DNA of 64,000 nt from Paenibacillus sp. 1781tsa1 (GTDB lineage Bacteria > Bacillota > Bacilli > Paenibacillales > Paenibacillaceae): the NCBI RefSeq assembly GCF_024159265.1, contig NZ_JAMYWY010000001.1, positions 496,001 to 560,000 on the forward strand, written 5' to 3'. Below the pieces are notes generated by a model. The model worked only from the letters and a program-made list of their open reading frames with translations. It was not told the DNA's origin and searched no databases. This document shows positions 25,379 through 33,662 of this stretch, one piece after another (position 1 is the stretch's first letter; each line of letters opens with the position of its first letter). Made by a program: the position numbers and the translations under genes.

Positions 25379-28087
25379 TTGGATATTAATAAAACGGAAA
25401 CCCTGAAGCGCATTATTTCTGAGGGAAGTTCTTACCAATCACTGTTTTTTAATCACCCGGATGCCATTTATGTGATGGATATCCATGGAAACTATATTGA
25501 TGCTAATCCCTCGGTAGAGCGAATGTCGGGGTATACACTGGATGACTTGATTCGTATGAATCAAAATCAGCTCTGTCCTCCGGACAGTGCAAATTTACGC
25601 AATGAATATATTAAAGAGGTACTGGCTGGACGTTCAGTCAGTAATTCCATTACTTTTTATCATAAAGATGGTTCTCTGAAACAGGCAGAGATTACGTATG
25701 TGCCTATAACAGATGGGAACGAAGTTGTAGGAATCTATGGTATTGCCAAAGATGTTACCGGTATCCTGGAAGTGCAACGTGAGCTTAAAGAGGCACAGGA
25801 GAAATATCAGGTGCTGGCTGACCATGCACAAGATCTGATTACGACTTGTTCTACGGATGGAGAGTTGTTATATGTCTCACCTTCCGTGTACGCCTTGCTG
25901 GGTTATAGGCCGGAGGAAGTTACAGGAAAGTCCTTCAAGGATTATTGTTATCCGGGAGATTACCCGGACCCTATGGATCTTAACAAGATCAGCAATGGCT
26001 GCAAGATGCGTGTGTTGCACAAGAAGGGACATTATATCTGGATGGAGACATTGGCGAAGCCTGTGGCTGGAGAGCCTGGCAAGAGTGTCCAGATTGTAAG
26101 CATCAGCAGGGATATTACCCAGCATAAGGATGCGGACCGACGTCTTCGGGAAAGCCGTCAGCGATACAGATCGTTGTTCGAACATAACCCGGCAGCTGTG
26201 TATTCATTGAATCTGGAAGGTAAATACAGCGCAGTGAACAGCAAACTGGTGCAAATGTTGGATATTCCGCGCAATAAGCTTATTGGCCAATCTTTTTTAT
26301 CCAATCTGGATAAATGCGAAGTGCAATACGGCAAACGTTATTTTGAAATGGTGAAGCAAGGCGAACCGCAATATTATGAGACCCGAATCGTCAATTCAAG
26401 TGGTCGGAAGATTGAAGTATCTGTTACGAATGTGCCCATTATTGTGGATAAAGAAATGGTAGGCGTCTATGGGATCGTGTCCGATATTACCGAGCGTAAG
26501 GAATACACGGAACGAATTCAGGAGTTAAGCAAGCAACATGAGCTGATCCTCAACACGGTTACGGAAGGAATATATGGTTTGGATGCGGATGGAATCACCA
26601 TGTTTATGAACCCAGCAGCAGCTTCGATGTTCGGTTACGAGGCGCAAGAGTTCATTGGCAAGAACTCACATCCCATTATTCATCACACCCGTGCAGACGG
26701 AAGTCATTTCCCAATAGAAGAGTGTCCAATTCACATGACCGTGTTGGATGGACAGAGACGTTCAGTCAAGGAAGATGTATTCTGGCGTAAAGATGGCAGC
26801 AGCTTTCTGGTGCAGTATCAGGTGACGCCGATTATTGAACAGGGACAGATTCAGGGCGCGGTGGTTGTGTTCAATGATGTGACTGGCGAACGTGAAATTG
26901 TACGTGCCAAAGAGACAGCTGAGCTGGCAGCTCAGGCCAAGTCAGAATTTCTGTCGATGGTTAGCCATGAGATCCGCACACCGATGAATGGAATCGTGGG
27001 CATGACAGAATTATTGATCGGTACCGATTTATCGGAAGAACAGCGTGAATATGCCGAGATTATTCAAGACAGTGGCGATGCGCTGCTGAACATCCTTAAT
27101 GATATTTTGGACTTCAGTAAGCTGGAATCCGGAAAAATGGCACTGGCTTATGAACCATTTGCATTACGTAAGATGCTGGAACAGGTTGCCGAACTGTTTA
27201 AACCTCGTGCAGATGAGAAACATCTGCAGATCAGATATCGTCTCAATCCAAGCATCCCTGAGTTCATGGTTGGTGACGCCATACGTATCCGGCAGATTCT
27301 GGTGAACTTGGTTGGCAATGCGCTTAAGTTCACAGATCAGGGAAGCATTGATGTTAACGTGGATATTATCAAAGGCAGGAAGCCTGAAGATAGCGTGCTT
27401 GATTTCGCTGTGCAAGATACGGGAATTGGCATCCCGGCTGACAAGCTGGATCAGTTGTTCCAGTCCTTCTCTCAGCTGCATCCGGTGATTAACCGCAAAT
27501 ATGGTGGTACAGGGCTGGGACTGGTCATCTCCAAGCGACTCGTGGAGATCATGGGAGGTAGTATCAGTGTCGAGAGTACAGAAGGGGAAGGCTCAACCTT
27601 CCGGTTTGCTGTTCCTGCGGCGAGTGTAGATGCTTCAGCAGAACAGACAGCAAGTCAGTTCCATCATGATCGTACACGTCAGAGTGACAAGGTCGCCATG
27701 CGTATTCTGGTGGCGGAGGATCATCCAGTGAACCGCAAGATTTTGCGAGAATATCTGGAGAAGCTTGGATACCAGGCAGATGTGTGTACCAATGGCGTAG
27801 AAGCGATTGATGCCATCTCTCAGAATGCTTATGATATTGTTCTGATGGATATTCATATGCCGGTGATGGATGGACTTAAGGCAACAGACTTGTTACACCG
27901 CCTAATTCCACGGGATCGCATACCTCCAATCATCGCAGTTACAGGCAATGCCAAACGTGAAGATAAGGAAGCTTGTCTGGAGATTGGCATGCGTGACTTT
28001 ATTAGCAAACCGGTCATGCTAAGTGAGTTGAAGCGGGTGTTACAGCAATGGGGGCCAAGGGACGAACCTCAGCTTGCACCGAATTGA
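25379..28087 (+). CDS. Hybrid sensor histidine kinase with four PAS domains and a receiver
   Basis: A TTG start follows GAGGGG. The 902-residue protein has no membrane helix. Four PAS/PAC units occupy about 15-515; each ends with a PAC-like block such as GIYGIAKDVTG, IVSISRDITQ, GVYGIVSDITE and VVFNDVTGE. HisKA carries His530 in MVSHEIRTPMNG. The HATPase domain has NLVGNALKF, DTGIGIP and GGTGLGLVI. A C-terminal receiver (about 775-895) has phospho-acceptor Asp824 in IVLMDIHMPVMDG. It is a cytoplasmic phosphorelay kinase of the type that can feed sporulation or stress phosphorelays in this group of bacteria. No output regulator is adjacent, so the target is unknown. Confidence 0.9.
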   Translation: MDINKTETLKRIISEGSSYQSLFFNHPDAIYVMDIHGNYIDANPSVERMSGYTLDDLIRMNQNQLCPPDSANLRNEYIKEVLAGRSVSNSITFYHKDGSLKQAEITYVPITDGNEVVGIYGIAKDVTGILEVQRELKEAQEKYQVLADHAQDLITTCSTDGELLYVSPSVYALLGYRPEEVTGKSFKDYCYPGDYPDPMDLNKISNGCKMRVLHKKGHYIWMETLAKPVAGEPGKSVQIVSISRDITQHKDADRRLRESRQRYRSLFEHNPAAVYSLNLEGKYSAVNSKLVQMLDIPRNKLIGQSFLSNLDKCEVQYGKRYFEMVKQGEPQYYETRIVNSSGRKIEVSVTNVPIIVDKEMVGVYGIVSDITERKEYTERIQELSKQHELILNTVTEGIYGLDADGITMFMNPAAASMFGYEAQEFIGKNSHPIIHHTRADGSHFPIEECPIHMTVLDGQRRSVKEDVFWRKDGSSFLVQYQVTPIIEQGQIQGAVVVFNDVTGEREIVRAKETAELAAQAKSEFLSMVSHEIRTPMNGIVGMTELLIGTDLSEEQREYAEIIQDSGDALLNILNDILDFSKLESGKMALAYEPFALRKMLEQVAELFKPRADEKHLQIRYRLNPSIPEFMVGDAIRIRQILVNLVGNALKFTDQGSIDVNVDIIKGRKPEDSVLDFAVQDTGIGIPADKLDQLFQSFSQLHPVINRKYGGTGLGLVISKRLVEIMGGSISVESTEGEGSTFRFAVPAASVDASAEQTASQFHHDRTRQSDKVAMRILVAEDHPVNRKILREYLEKLGYQADVCTNGVEAIDAISQNAYDIVLMDIHMPVMDGLKATDLLHRLIPRDRIPPIIAVTGNAKREDKEACLEIGMRDFISKPVMLSELKRVLQQWGPRDEPQLAPN

Positions 28088-28097
28088 ACAACGACTC

Positions 28098-28214
28098 AAA
28101 TCAATTTCATAACTCACTAAAATCAATTTCTGTAACCTAGATATAGACAAAAGAACCGTTTTGATCTATATCTAGCCTTGATTGAAGCAGCTGAAGGTAT
28201 TATGAAATTGATTC
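28098..28214. repeat. Palindromic repeat, family 3, long copy
   Basis: Outer arms AATCAATTTCATAA (from 28099) and TTATGAAATTGATT (ending 28213) are complementary. Between them lies a second hairpin, CTAGATATAGA (28137-28147) with TCTATATCTAG (28165-28175). The outer parts, including CTCACTAAA and GGTATTATGAAATTG, recur at 29774-29816 without the inner hairpin. Confidence 0.75.
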
Positions 28215-28234
28215 ACCTGGCTGTGAAAATAATA

Positions 28235-28291
28235 AACGCAAACACGTCAATAAATCCTCCTTAGATGGAGGGTTATTGGCGTGTTTGCGTT
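28235..28291. terminator. Long hairpin between convergent kinase and ldh genes
   Basis: AACGCAAACACG pairs with CGTGTTTGCGTT and the stem continues through CAATAA/TTATTG and TCCTCC/GGAGG. It serves as a probable bidirectional terminator; the T-rich side faces the minus-strand (ldh) direction. Confidence 0.75.
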
Positions 28292-28347
28292 GAAAGGCTT
28301 TTGGAGTTGAGTCGAAGCATACCGAAGTAGAACTGTATACGAATGAG

Positions 28348-29301
28348 TTATGCCAATGTCAGACGATTGATATTGCCGGATAGAATTTCACAGGAGTTAT
28401 TGAATTTTTGACGTTCCGCCGCATCTAGATTCAATTCGATAATCTCTTGAATGCCATTTCCTCCGATGATTGCAGGAACACCGACGCAGACATTATGTTG
28501 CTCGTACTCACCATCCAGTATAGCGGATACGGCGATGATCTTGTGTTCATCATTGAGGATTGATCGGGTAATGTGCGCGAGGGCATTGCCGATTCCGAAT
28601 TGAGTAGAGCCTTTACGGGTAAAGATCTCCCAACCGGCATCCTTCGTTTTTCGTGCAATATCGTCCAGATCCAGATGTTTGAAGCGCTCCTTGTGCTGAT
28701 CCAAAATGTGCATTATCGGTTTGCCACCGATGGTCACATGTGACCAGGCTACGAACTGGGACTCTCCATGCTCCCCGAGAGCATAACCATGCACACTGCG
28801 TGGATCGATGGAGAAGACTTCAGACAGCAGTGTTTTGAGTCGTGAAGAGTCAATGGACGTCCCTGTGCCGATGACATGCTCACGCGGAAGACCTGATAAC
28901 TTCCATACCATATAAGTTACTATGTCAACCGGATTAGCAGCGACGACAAAAATCCCGTTAAATCCACTGTTCATGATGGGAACCACGATGTCTTTGGCGA
29001 TGGACTCTGCTTCCTCCAGAATATCCAGCCGTGTCTGTCCTGGCTTCGGATTCGCCCCTGCGGTTAAGATAATCACATCCATATTGCCACAATCCTCGTA
29101 CGTACCCGCATATACTTTGGTTCGGTTATGTGTAAAGTCCATACAATGGGAGAAATCCAGTGCCTGTGCTACGGCACGGTCATACGTCCGGTCAACCATC
29201 ATAATTTCTCTGCATATGGATTGATTAATCATGGAATACGCACAACTTGAACCGACAAGACCCGCCCCGATCACCGCTACTTTACCTGATTTGCCTAACA
29301 C
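28348..29301 (-). CDS. ldh: L-lactate dehydrogenase
   Basis: A GTG start follows TTGGGGGCT. The 317-residue enzyme has the NAD-binding [12 protein letters not shown]. The substrate loop [14 protein letters not shown] places Gln before the catalytic Arg, which marks lactate rather than malate dehydrogenase. The substrate-binding Arg is in [10 protein letters not shown] and the proton-relay His in [10 protein letters not shown]. It interconverts pyruvate and L-lactate with NADH in fermentation. The gene stands alone on the minus strand; no clear Rex-type operator was seen upstream. Confidence 0.94.
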   Translation of the reverse strand: MLGKSGKVAVIGAGLVGSSCAYSMINQSICREIMMVDRTYDRAVAQALDFSHCMDFTHNRTKVYAGTYEDCGNMDVIILTAGANPKPGQTRLDILEEAESIAKDIVVPIMNSGFNGIFVVAANPVDIVTYMVWKLSGLPREHVIGTGTSIDSSRLKTLLSEVFSIDPRSVHGYALGEHGESQFVAWSHVTIGGKPIMHILDQHKERFKHLDLDDIARKTKDAGWEIFTRKGSTQFGIGNALAHITRSILNDEHKIIAVSAILDGEYEQHNVCVGVPAIIGGNGIQEIIELNLDAAERQKFNNSCEILSGNINRLTLA

Positions 29302-29579
29302 TGCCGTTCAGCCCCCAATTAGATTGATATTTTCCGTTACTAACGCGTTCTATGTTAAGTATAGTCCTTTATTTTATGCTGGAATGCACTTCTACGTTAC
29401 ATAAGATAACACATGAAAAAGCTGTACAGCAATGATATCCGCTATCGCGGGAGCGTATTGGAGTAACGGAGTTAACAAAATTGACATCAATAATTCATAA
29501 TCATATGATTTGACGGCGTTTGCACCTATGTCATTCGACATGACAGCATTCATGCTCGTTGTCGGATTGGGGGTTATTT

Positions 29580-29690
29580 GTGCGGATCATATACCTGACA
29601 AAACTTCTTAGGAATCCGCAGAAACAGAACAAAACCGCCAAAGGGATCTGCCGAGAAGTTGACGAATACATACGGACAAGCAAAAGATAA
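29580..29690 (+). CDS. Possible small basic protein (36 residues)
   Basis: A GTG start is placed 6 nt after GGGGG and opens a 36-residue frame beginning MRIIYLTKLLRNPQKQNK and ending TSKR, rich in Lys and Arg. It lies in the 544-bp gap upstream of the MerR-like gene, which otherwise holds only a short palindrome. The site and spacing are good, but there is no homology that I recognise. It may equally be a remnant of a longer gene. Confidence 0.25.
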   Translation: MRIIYLTKLLRNPQKQNKTAKGICREVDEYIRTSKR

Positions 29691-29773
29691 ACAGACTTGA
29701 TCCATGAGACAGGTTGCCCCGATCCGATGACGGTTCCAAAAAGGAACGCTGAAGCCATAATGTTCTTATCCAA

Positions 29774-29816
29774 GAATCAATTTCATAACTCACTAAAGGT
29801 ATTATGAAATTGGTTC
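29774..29816. repeat. Palindromic repeat, family 3, short copy
   Basis: GAATCAATTTCATAA (29774-29788) faces TTATGAAATTGGTTC (29802-29816) across 13 bp, complementary at 14 of 15 positions. Sequence and order match the ends of the copy at 28098-28214, including CTCACTAAA followed directly by GGTATTATG. It ends about 30 bp before the next gene's start and could affect its expression. Confidence 0.75.
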
Positions 29817-29845
29817 CCAAAAGACTTCATTCCGGGAGGGAATTA

Positions 29846-30532
29846 ATGATGATTGAAGAAGCAGGAGCAACGACGGAAACGGCCAAGAGCCTGGGCATAG
29901 GTGCCAGTACTCTTCGTAAATATGCGGCGGCACTGGAAGAGCAGGGATACCGGTTCGAACGTTCCGCCAACAAATCCAGACTATTCAAGTCCGACGACAT
30001 CGAGTGCATTGAACGCCTGATGACCGAACTCAGAGAGCATAATCTGCCTTTGGCTGATGCTGTGGTGACTGTATTGGCCCCTGAATCACCTGTAGCTGTA
30101 GTAGAAATAGATGTACCGGCGGTGGGGATCGAAGGTCTGTCAGAGTCCGAATGTGCAGCGACAGTCATGCCACCAACATATCCTGAGGGCGCGGAATCCA
30201 TCGGGAACCTGAGATCCTATGAGGGTCTGGGACAACTGGTAAGTGAGGTAACATACGGTGCTGTAGAACAGCAGCAGGACGATCGGGTACAGCTGCTGCA
30301 ACAGCGGGTTGATGAACTGGAGTTGACACTTCAGCACCTGGCAGAGACACATATGGCCCTGCAGGAACAGATGGAGAAACAACGCCTATGGATGAATGAG
30401 AAGCTGGAGGAAGAGCGAGATCGCGAACTCGTGACCAACCTGCGAAGCTTTCAGACTAGAAAACGCAAACCCAAAGGAGCATCACTGCGTATGTTGTTTG
30501 GACTACTGCCCAAGAAGCATAAGGAAGCTTGA
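29846..30532 (+). CDS. MerR-type HTH protein with coiled coil (DUF3967/RacA-like architecture)
   Basis: ATG 29846 (or 29849) follows GGGAGGG; an upstream ATG at 29804 lies inside a repeat and lacks a site. The roughly 228-residue protein opens with a MerR-like helix-turn-helix (about 8-60, TTETAKSLGIGASTLRKYA). A Pro/Val/Glu-rich linker follows, then a coiled coil (about 150-205, QLLQQRVDELELTLQHLAE), and a basic tail ending MLFGLLPKKHKEA. The C-terminal pattern resembles DUF3967 proteins. Such proteins bind DNA and may organise or anchor it rather than regulate transcription. The kinase gene about 135 bp downstream may be functionally linked. Confidence 0.7.
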   Translation: MMIEEAGATTETAKSLGIGASTLRKYAAALEEQGYRFERSANKSRLFKSDDIECIERLMTELREHNLPLADAVVTVLAPESPVAVVEIDVPAVGIEGLSESECAATVMPPTYPEGAESIGNLRSYEGLGQLVSEVTYGAVEQQQDDRVQLLQQRVDELELTLQHLAETHMALQEQMEKQRLWMNEKLEEERDRELVTNLRSFQTRKRKPKGASLRMLFGLLPKKHKEA

Positions 30533-30669
30533 GCGACAGACTATTGCCCATCGTGATTTTGCGTTATCGGCCTGATATAATAAGCTCCATACAACATGAA
30601 GACTGGCCATGGACCGCTCGGTATAGAAACAGACCGGGATGAGTTCGGAAAGCTGGCGTGGGAGGATCT

Positions 30670-31491
30670 GTGGAGCTGCGACGAAGTTGGCAAAGATTGC
30701 TCGGACTATGGACGGACAGTCCTCGCCGGAAAGGCACGACCCTTGCTGAGCGTTATACAATACAGGAATTGCTGGGTATGGGGAGCTATGGGCTGACATA
30801 CCTGTGTACAGATGAGCAGAACGGCAGGGAAGTGGCGTTGAAGGAGTCCAAGCCCAGCAAGAGAAGACTCGCTGCACATCTGTTGGAGCGGGAGGCGGAC
30901 GTGATGAAACTTCTGCATCATCCGGCGATCCCTGATCTATTGGATATGTTCACATCCGGGAGACGAAGTTATATCGTTACCGAGTATATTCGTGGACAGA
31001 CGCTGGAAGATTGCATATTTGAGCAAGGTCTGCGATATACGGAGCGGGAATGTCTGGAACTTGCAGGTCAACTGCTGGCTCCGGTGGCTCATGTGCATGA
31101 ACAGGGATATATTCATGGCGATGTGCGGATTCCCAATGTTATTTTACGTGAAGGGACGGTGCATCTGATTGACTTTGGCCTGGCGAGACGCTTGGGGGAG
31201 CCGTTGTTGCCGGAGTTAAAGCGACGTATGCGTGAAGTCCCTGAGCCTGAAGATGAACCGGCTACACCGGATCATGATCTGCAGGATATCGGCCACTTTC
31301 TTCTCTTTATGCTGTATTCGGCTTATGAGCCAGAGAAAGGTCGTGAACCCGCCAGCTGGCAGGAGGAACTTAAGCTTACGCCGGAATTGCACCAGATGCT
31401 GGAGCGACTCCTGGGACTTCGTCCGGGTTATGAAGGCGGAGCGATGGAGTTACGGGCAGAGATGGAACGTGTGTTGTTGAAGGTAAGATGA
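30670..31491 (+). CDS. Small Ser/Thr protein kinase
   Basis: GTG 30670 is preferred because GGGAGG lies 4 nt upstream; GTG 30658 is the alternative. The 273-residue protein is essentially a bare eukaryotic-type kinase domain. The Gly loop is GMGSYGLTYLC and the ATP-binding Lys is in VALKESK (about 57). The catalytic loop HGDVRIPNVI carries Asp near 150 and the expected Asn, and DFGLA near 167 binds metal. HGD replaces the common HRD Arg, so activation-loop phosphorylation may not be needed. There is no membrane helix or PASTA domain, unlike PrkC. Substrates are unknown; the neighbouring coiled-coil DNA-binding protein is a candidate. Confidence 0.8.
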   Translation: MELRRSWQRLLGLWTDSPRRKGTTLAERYTIQELLGMGSYGLTYLCTDEQNGREVALKESKPSKRRLAAHLLEREADVMKLLHHPAIPDLLDMFTSGRRSYIVTEYIRGQTLEDCIFEQGLRYTERECLELAGQLLAPVAHVHEQGYIHGDVRIPNVILREGTVHLIDFGLARRLGEPLLPELKRRMREVPEPEDEPATPDHDLQDIGHFLLFMLYSAYEPEKGREPASWQEELKLTPELHQMLERLLGLRPGYEGGAMELRAEMERVLLKVR

Positions 31492-31656
31492 AATAAGTTC
31501 TAATAAGTTCTATAGACGGACCTATATTTGTTATTCGTGACCTCTTCGTATTGTATCTGTAGGGGTCTTTTTCCTTATACATGCATAACGTATCATAACA
31601 GTGGGTTGAATGATATAATGAATAACAATTATACGTTGAAGGAGGCGATTCATCAT

Positions 31657-31905
31657 ATGCTTAAAAAACTGGAAGGCGATCATGCCGAACTATTCAAAAC
31701 GTGGTTTCATAGCAAAAAAGATACCATAGTGGATATCGAAGGAAAGCATTATTTAATCAAGCCGCTGGAAAACGTCGTTCAGGAAGAAATAGAGAGTGAT
31801 TTGGAACTCAAAACTTTAATTATGCAAGCCAAAAAGGATATTTCATCGGGTAAGGTCTACTCTACAGATGATATAATTGACGCAATTGAAAAAGGGAATT
31901 TATAG
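31657..31905 (+). CDS. Antitoxin of a RelBE/ParDE-like type II module
   Basis: ATG 31657 is chosen because AAGGAGG lies 11 nt upstream; ATG 31618 would add 13 residues but has no site. The 82-residue acidic protein has a short central strand-rich region (DTIVDIEGKHYLIKPL) and ends KDISSGKVYSTDDIIDAIEKG, a tail common in type II antitoxins that wraps the toxin. The stop codon directly abuts the ATG of the toxin gene. The toxin frame is broken, so the antitoxin may persist as a relic or a decoy. Confidence 0.65.
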   Translation: MLKKLEGDHAELFKTWFHSKKDTIVDIEGKHYLIKPLENVVQEEIESDLELKTLIMQAKKDISSGKVYSTDDIIDAIEKGNL

Positions 31906-32180
31906 ATGTTTATCCAGTGGACACCTTCAGCAAGACAGGCTCTCGCTCAAATCGGAGTGTTCGTTTCACTCAGGAAGAGACAAAGCTCTATAAGATTGAA
32001 CTGGTTCGGAGAATTGAGATGAAGGTGGCTGTCATGGCGGAATCCATGCCAGCTCAGGAACCATCCTGGCAAGGGACGTACCGGATACTATTTGATAAAT
32101 TTAAAGTGTATTACTCGTTCTCGGTGGATAAGCAAATTTGCTACATTGAGGCATTAAGACATCAAAATCAGCAAAATTGA
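31906..32180 (+). pseudogene. RelE/ParE-like toxin with a frameshift
   Basis: The frame from ATG 31906 reads MFIQWTPSARQALAQIG, a typical RelE/ParE start, then loses similarity and stops after 38 codons. A second frame (in phase with 31917) resumes the toxin with RFTQEETKLYKIELVRRIEM and the C-terminal hallmark GTYRILFDKFKVYYSFSVDK, ending IEALRHQNQQN. The two halves join if one base is restored near 31950-31960. The break is not in a homopolymer. Either the toxin is inactivated or the sequence has an error there. Confidence 0.7.
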
Positions 32181-32201
32181 TACATACTTATAAAGAAACA
32201 A

Positions 32202-32250
32202 TAAAGGGGTGTTTTACGGGCCGTAAGTACGGCTCGCGAACACCCCTTTA
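32202..32250. terminator. Bidirectional terminator hairpin
   Basis: TAAAGGGGTGTT (32202) pairs perfectly with AACACCCCTTTA (ending 32250), with an inner GCCGTA/TACGGC stem. It separates the toxin-antitoxin genes from a convergent minus-strand gene. Confidence 0.8.
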
Positions 32251-32324
32251 TTACATATTCATTTGTGTTCGTGTCCACTGAGGTGGCACGATCATTGCTC
32301 TTTAGTATCAGTAGCGAAAGCCGC

Positions 32325-32534
32325 TTAGCTGGAGCTGTATTTTCTGCTTTTGTAATACCCGGAGCCACTGCGGCTGTCCCTATATTTCACATCCGAAGAA
32401 GAATAACGCTTGTAGGAACGCTTGCCGGAGGAACTGCTGTGACGTTTATATGAGCGCCTGTCCGAAGAACTGTAACGTTTGCGGTGAGATGAAGATTTGG
32501 AATCGATAAGTTTGCCGATAATTTTTTTGAACAT
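32325..32534 (-). CDS. Small Ser/Tyr/Arg/Lys-rich protein of unknown function
   Basis: The 69-residue frame begins MFKKIIGKLIDSKSSSHRKR after AAAGGGTG. It then consists of repeats of basic residues, Tyr and Ser runs (for example KRYSSSDRRSYKRHSSSSG), ending RKYSSS. The amphipathic N-terminus followed by a disordered cationic tail suggests membrane-surface or nucleic-acid binding. I recognise no family. The next terminator lies about 75 bp beyond its stop, which supports a real transcript. Confidence 0.5.
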   Translation of the reverse strand: MFKKIIGKLIDSKSSSHRKRYSSSDRRSYKRHSSSSGKRSYKRYSSSDVKYRDSRSGSGYYKSRKYSSS

Positions 32535-32738
32535 GAGCTTTCACCCTTTCGACTTCAACTGTTTTAACCATATACGTGGCCAGATCAGAAGGGGTTTCGA
32601 GTTTTTCATGGATAATTGTATTCATTGGACAGGAGCTTGGCGTATAATAGGATGTTGCTGATTGCGCGGAATTTTTTATTTTGAGCGTTTAGCGTTACAA
32701 TAGAGGACAGGATAAGATTTTAACGGACAGGAGTAGTT

Positions 32739-33488
32739 ATGATGATTACATTGAAGACCAAAGAACAGATTGAATATATGAAAAAAGCCGGAGAAATTCT
32801 GGCCGCATGCCATAGAGAAATTGCAAAGATGATTCGTCCAGGCATTACGACACAGGAGATCGATCAGTTTGCAGAGGCTTTTATGAAGAAAAATGGCGCT
32901 ACACCGGAACAAAAGGGGTATAACGGATACCAATATGCGACATGTGCGTCGGTTAATGATGTGATCTGTCACGGGTTTCCGGGAAAATATGCACTGAAGG
33001 ACGGCGATATCGTTACAATCGACATGGTGGTTAATCTGAATGGCTGGTTGGCCGATTCTGCCTGGTCTTATGCTGTAGGTGAAGTGACTCCGGAAGCGCA
33101 ACATCTGCTGGATGTAACCAAAAACTCACTGTACAAAGGCATTGAATTTGCCGTGGTGGGCAACCGAATCGGAGATATCTCCCATGCCATTCAAGTCTAT
33201 GCAGAGGGTGAAGGTCTGTCGGTTGTGCGCGAGTTTATCGGACACGGCATTGGTGAGAAGATGCATGAGGAACCACAAGTCCCTCACTATGGTCCGCCAC
33301 ATCGGGGTCCGCGTCTTAAGGAAGGTATGGTTATTACGATCGAACCGATGTTGAACATTGGTACGTTTCGCAGCAAGCTGGATTCGGATGGATGGACTGC
33401 ACGTACTATGGATGGAAGTCTGTCTGCCCAGTATGAACATACCATTGCGATCACAGCAGACGGTCCTGTGATTTTGACAGCACAATAA
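32739..33488 (+). CDS. map: Methionine aminopeptidase, type I
   Basis: The 249-residue enzyme starts at ATG behind ACAGGAG. The conserved substrate His is in VICHGFPG. The five metal ligands of the pita-bread fold are visible: Asp in TIDMVVNLNGW, Asp in LADSAW, His in FIGHGIGEKMHE, Glu in TIEPM and Glu in QYEHTIAIT. It removes the initiator Met from new proteins. It is not in the ribosomal-protein cluster where the main map gene usually sits, so it is probably a second copy of the YflG type. Confidence 0.9.
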   Translation: MMITLKTKEQIEYMKKAGEILAACHREIAKMIRPGITTQEIDQFAEAFMKKNGATPEQKGYNGYQYATCASVNDVICHGFPGKYALKDGDIVTIDMVVNLNGWLADSAWSYAVGEVTPEAQHLLDVTKNSLYKGIEFAVVGNRIGDISHAIQVYAEGEGLSVVREFIGHGIGEKMHEEPQVPHYGPPHRGPRLKEGMVITIEPMLNIGTFRSKLDSDGWTARTMDGSLSAQYEHTIAITADGPVILTAQ

Positions 33489-33662
33489 TAGCTAAAAGCA
33501 GCTACAATGTGACGATATTTGCATATTTCAAGGCGGCCCACGTTTGTGATCCGCCTGTTTCGGTTTAAACTAATAAGAAGTGATAACACAGAGCCAGTGG
33601 TGAGTGATCTCAGCTGACAAGGGTTAACCTTGCGTCCACTTGGCAACAAGGAGGTAATTTTG

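Noticed and set aside
29531-29773. 80-codon minus-strand frame upstream of ldh
   Set aside because: No ribosome site, and no domain was recognised; it overlaps the small plus-strand candidate on the other strand.
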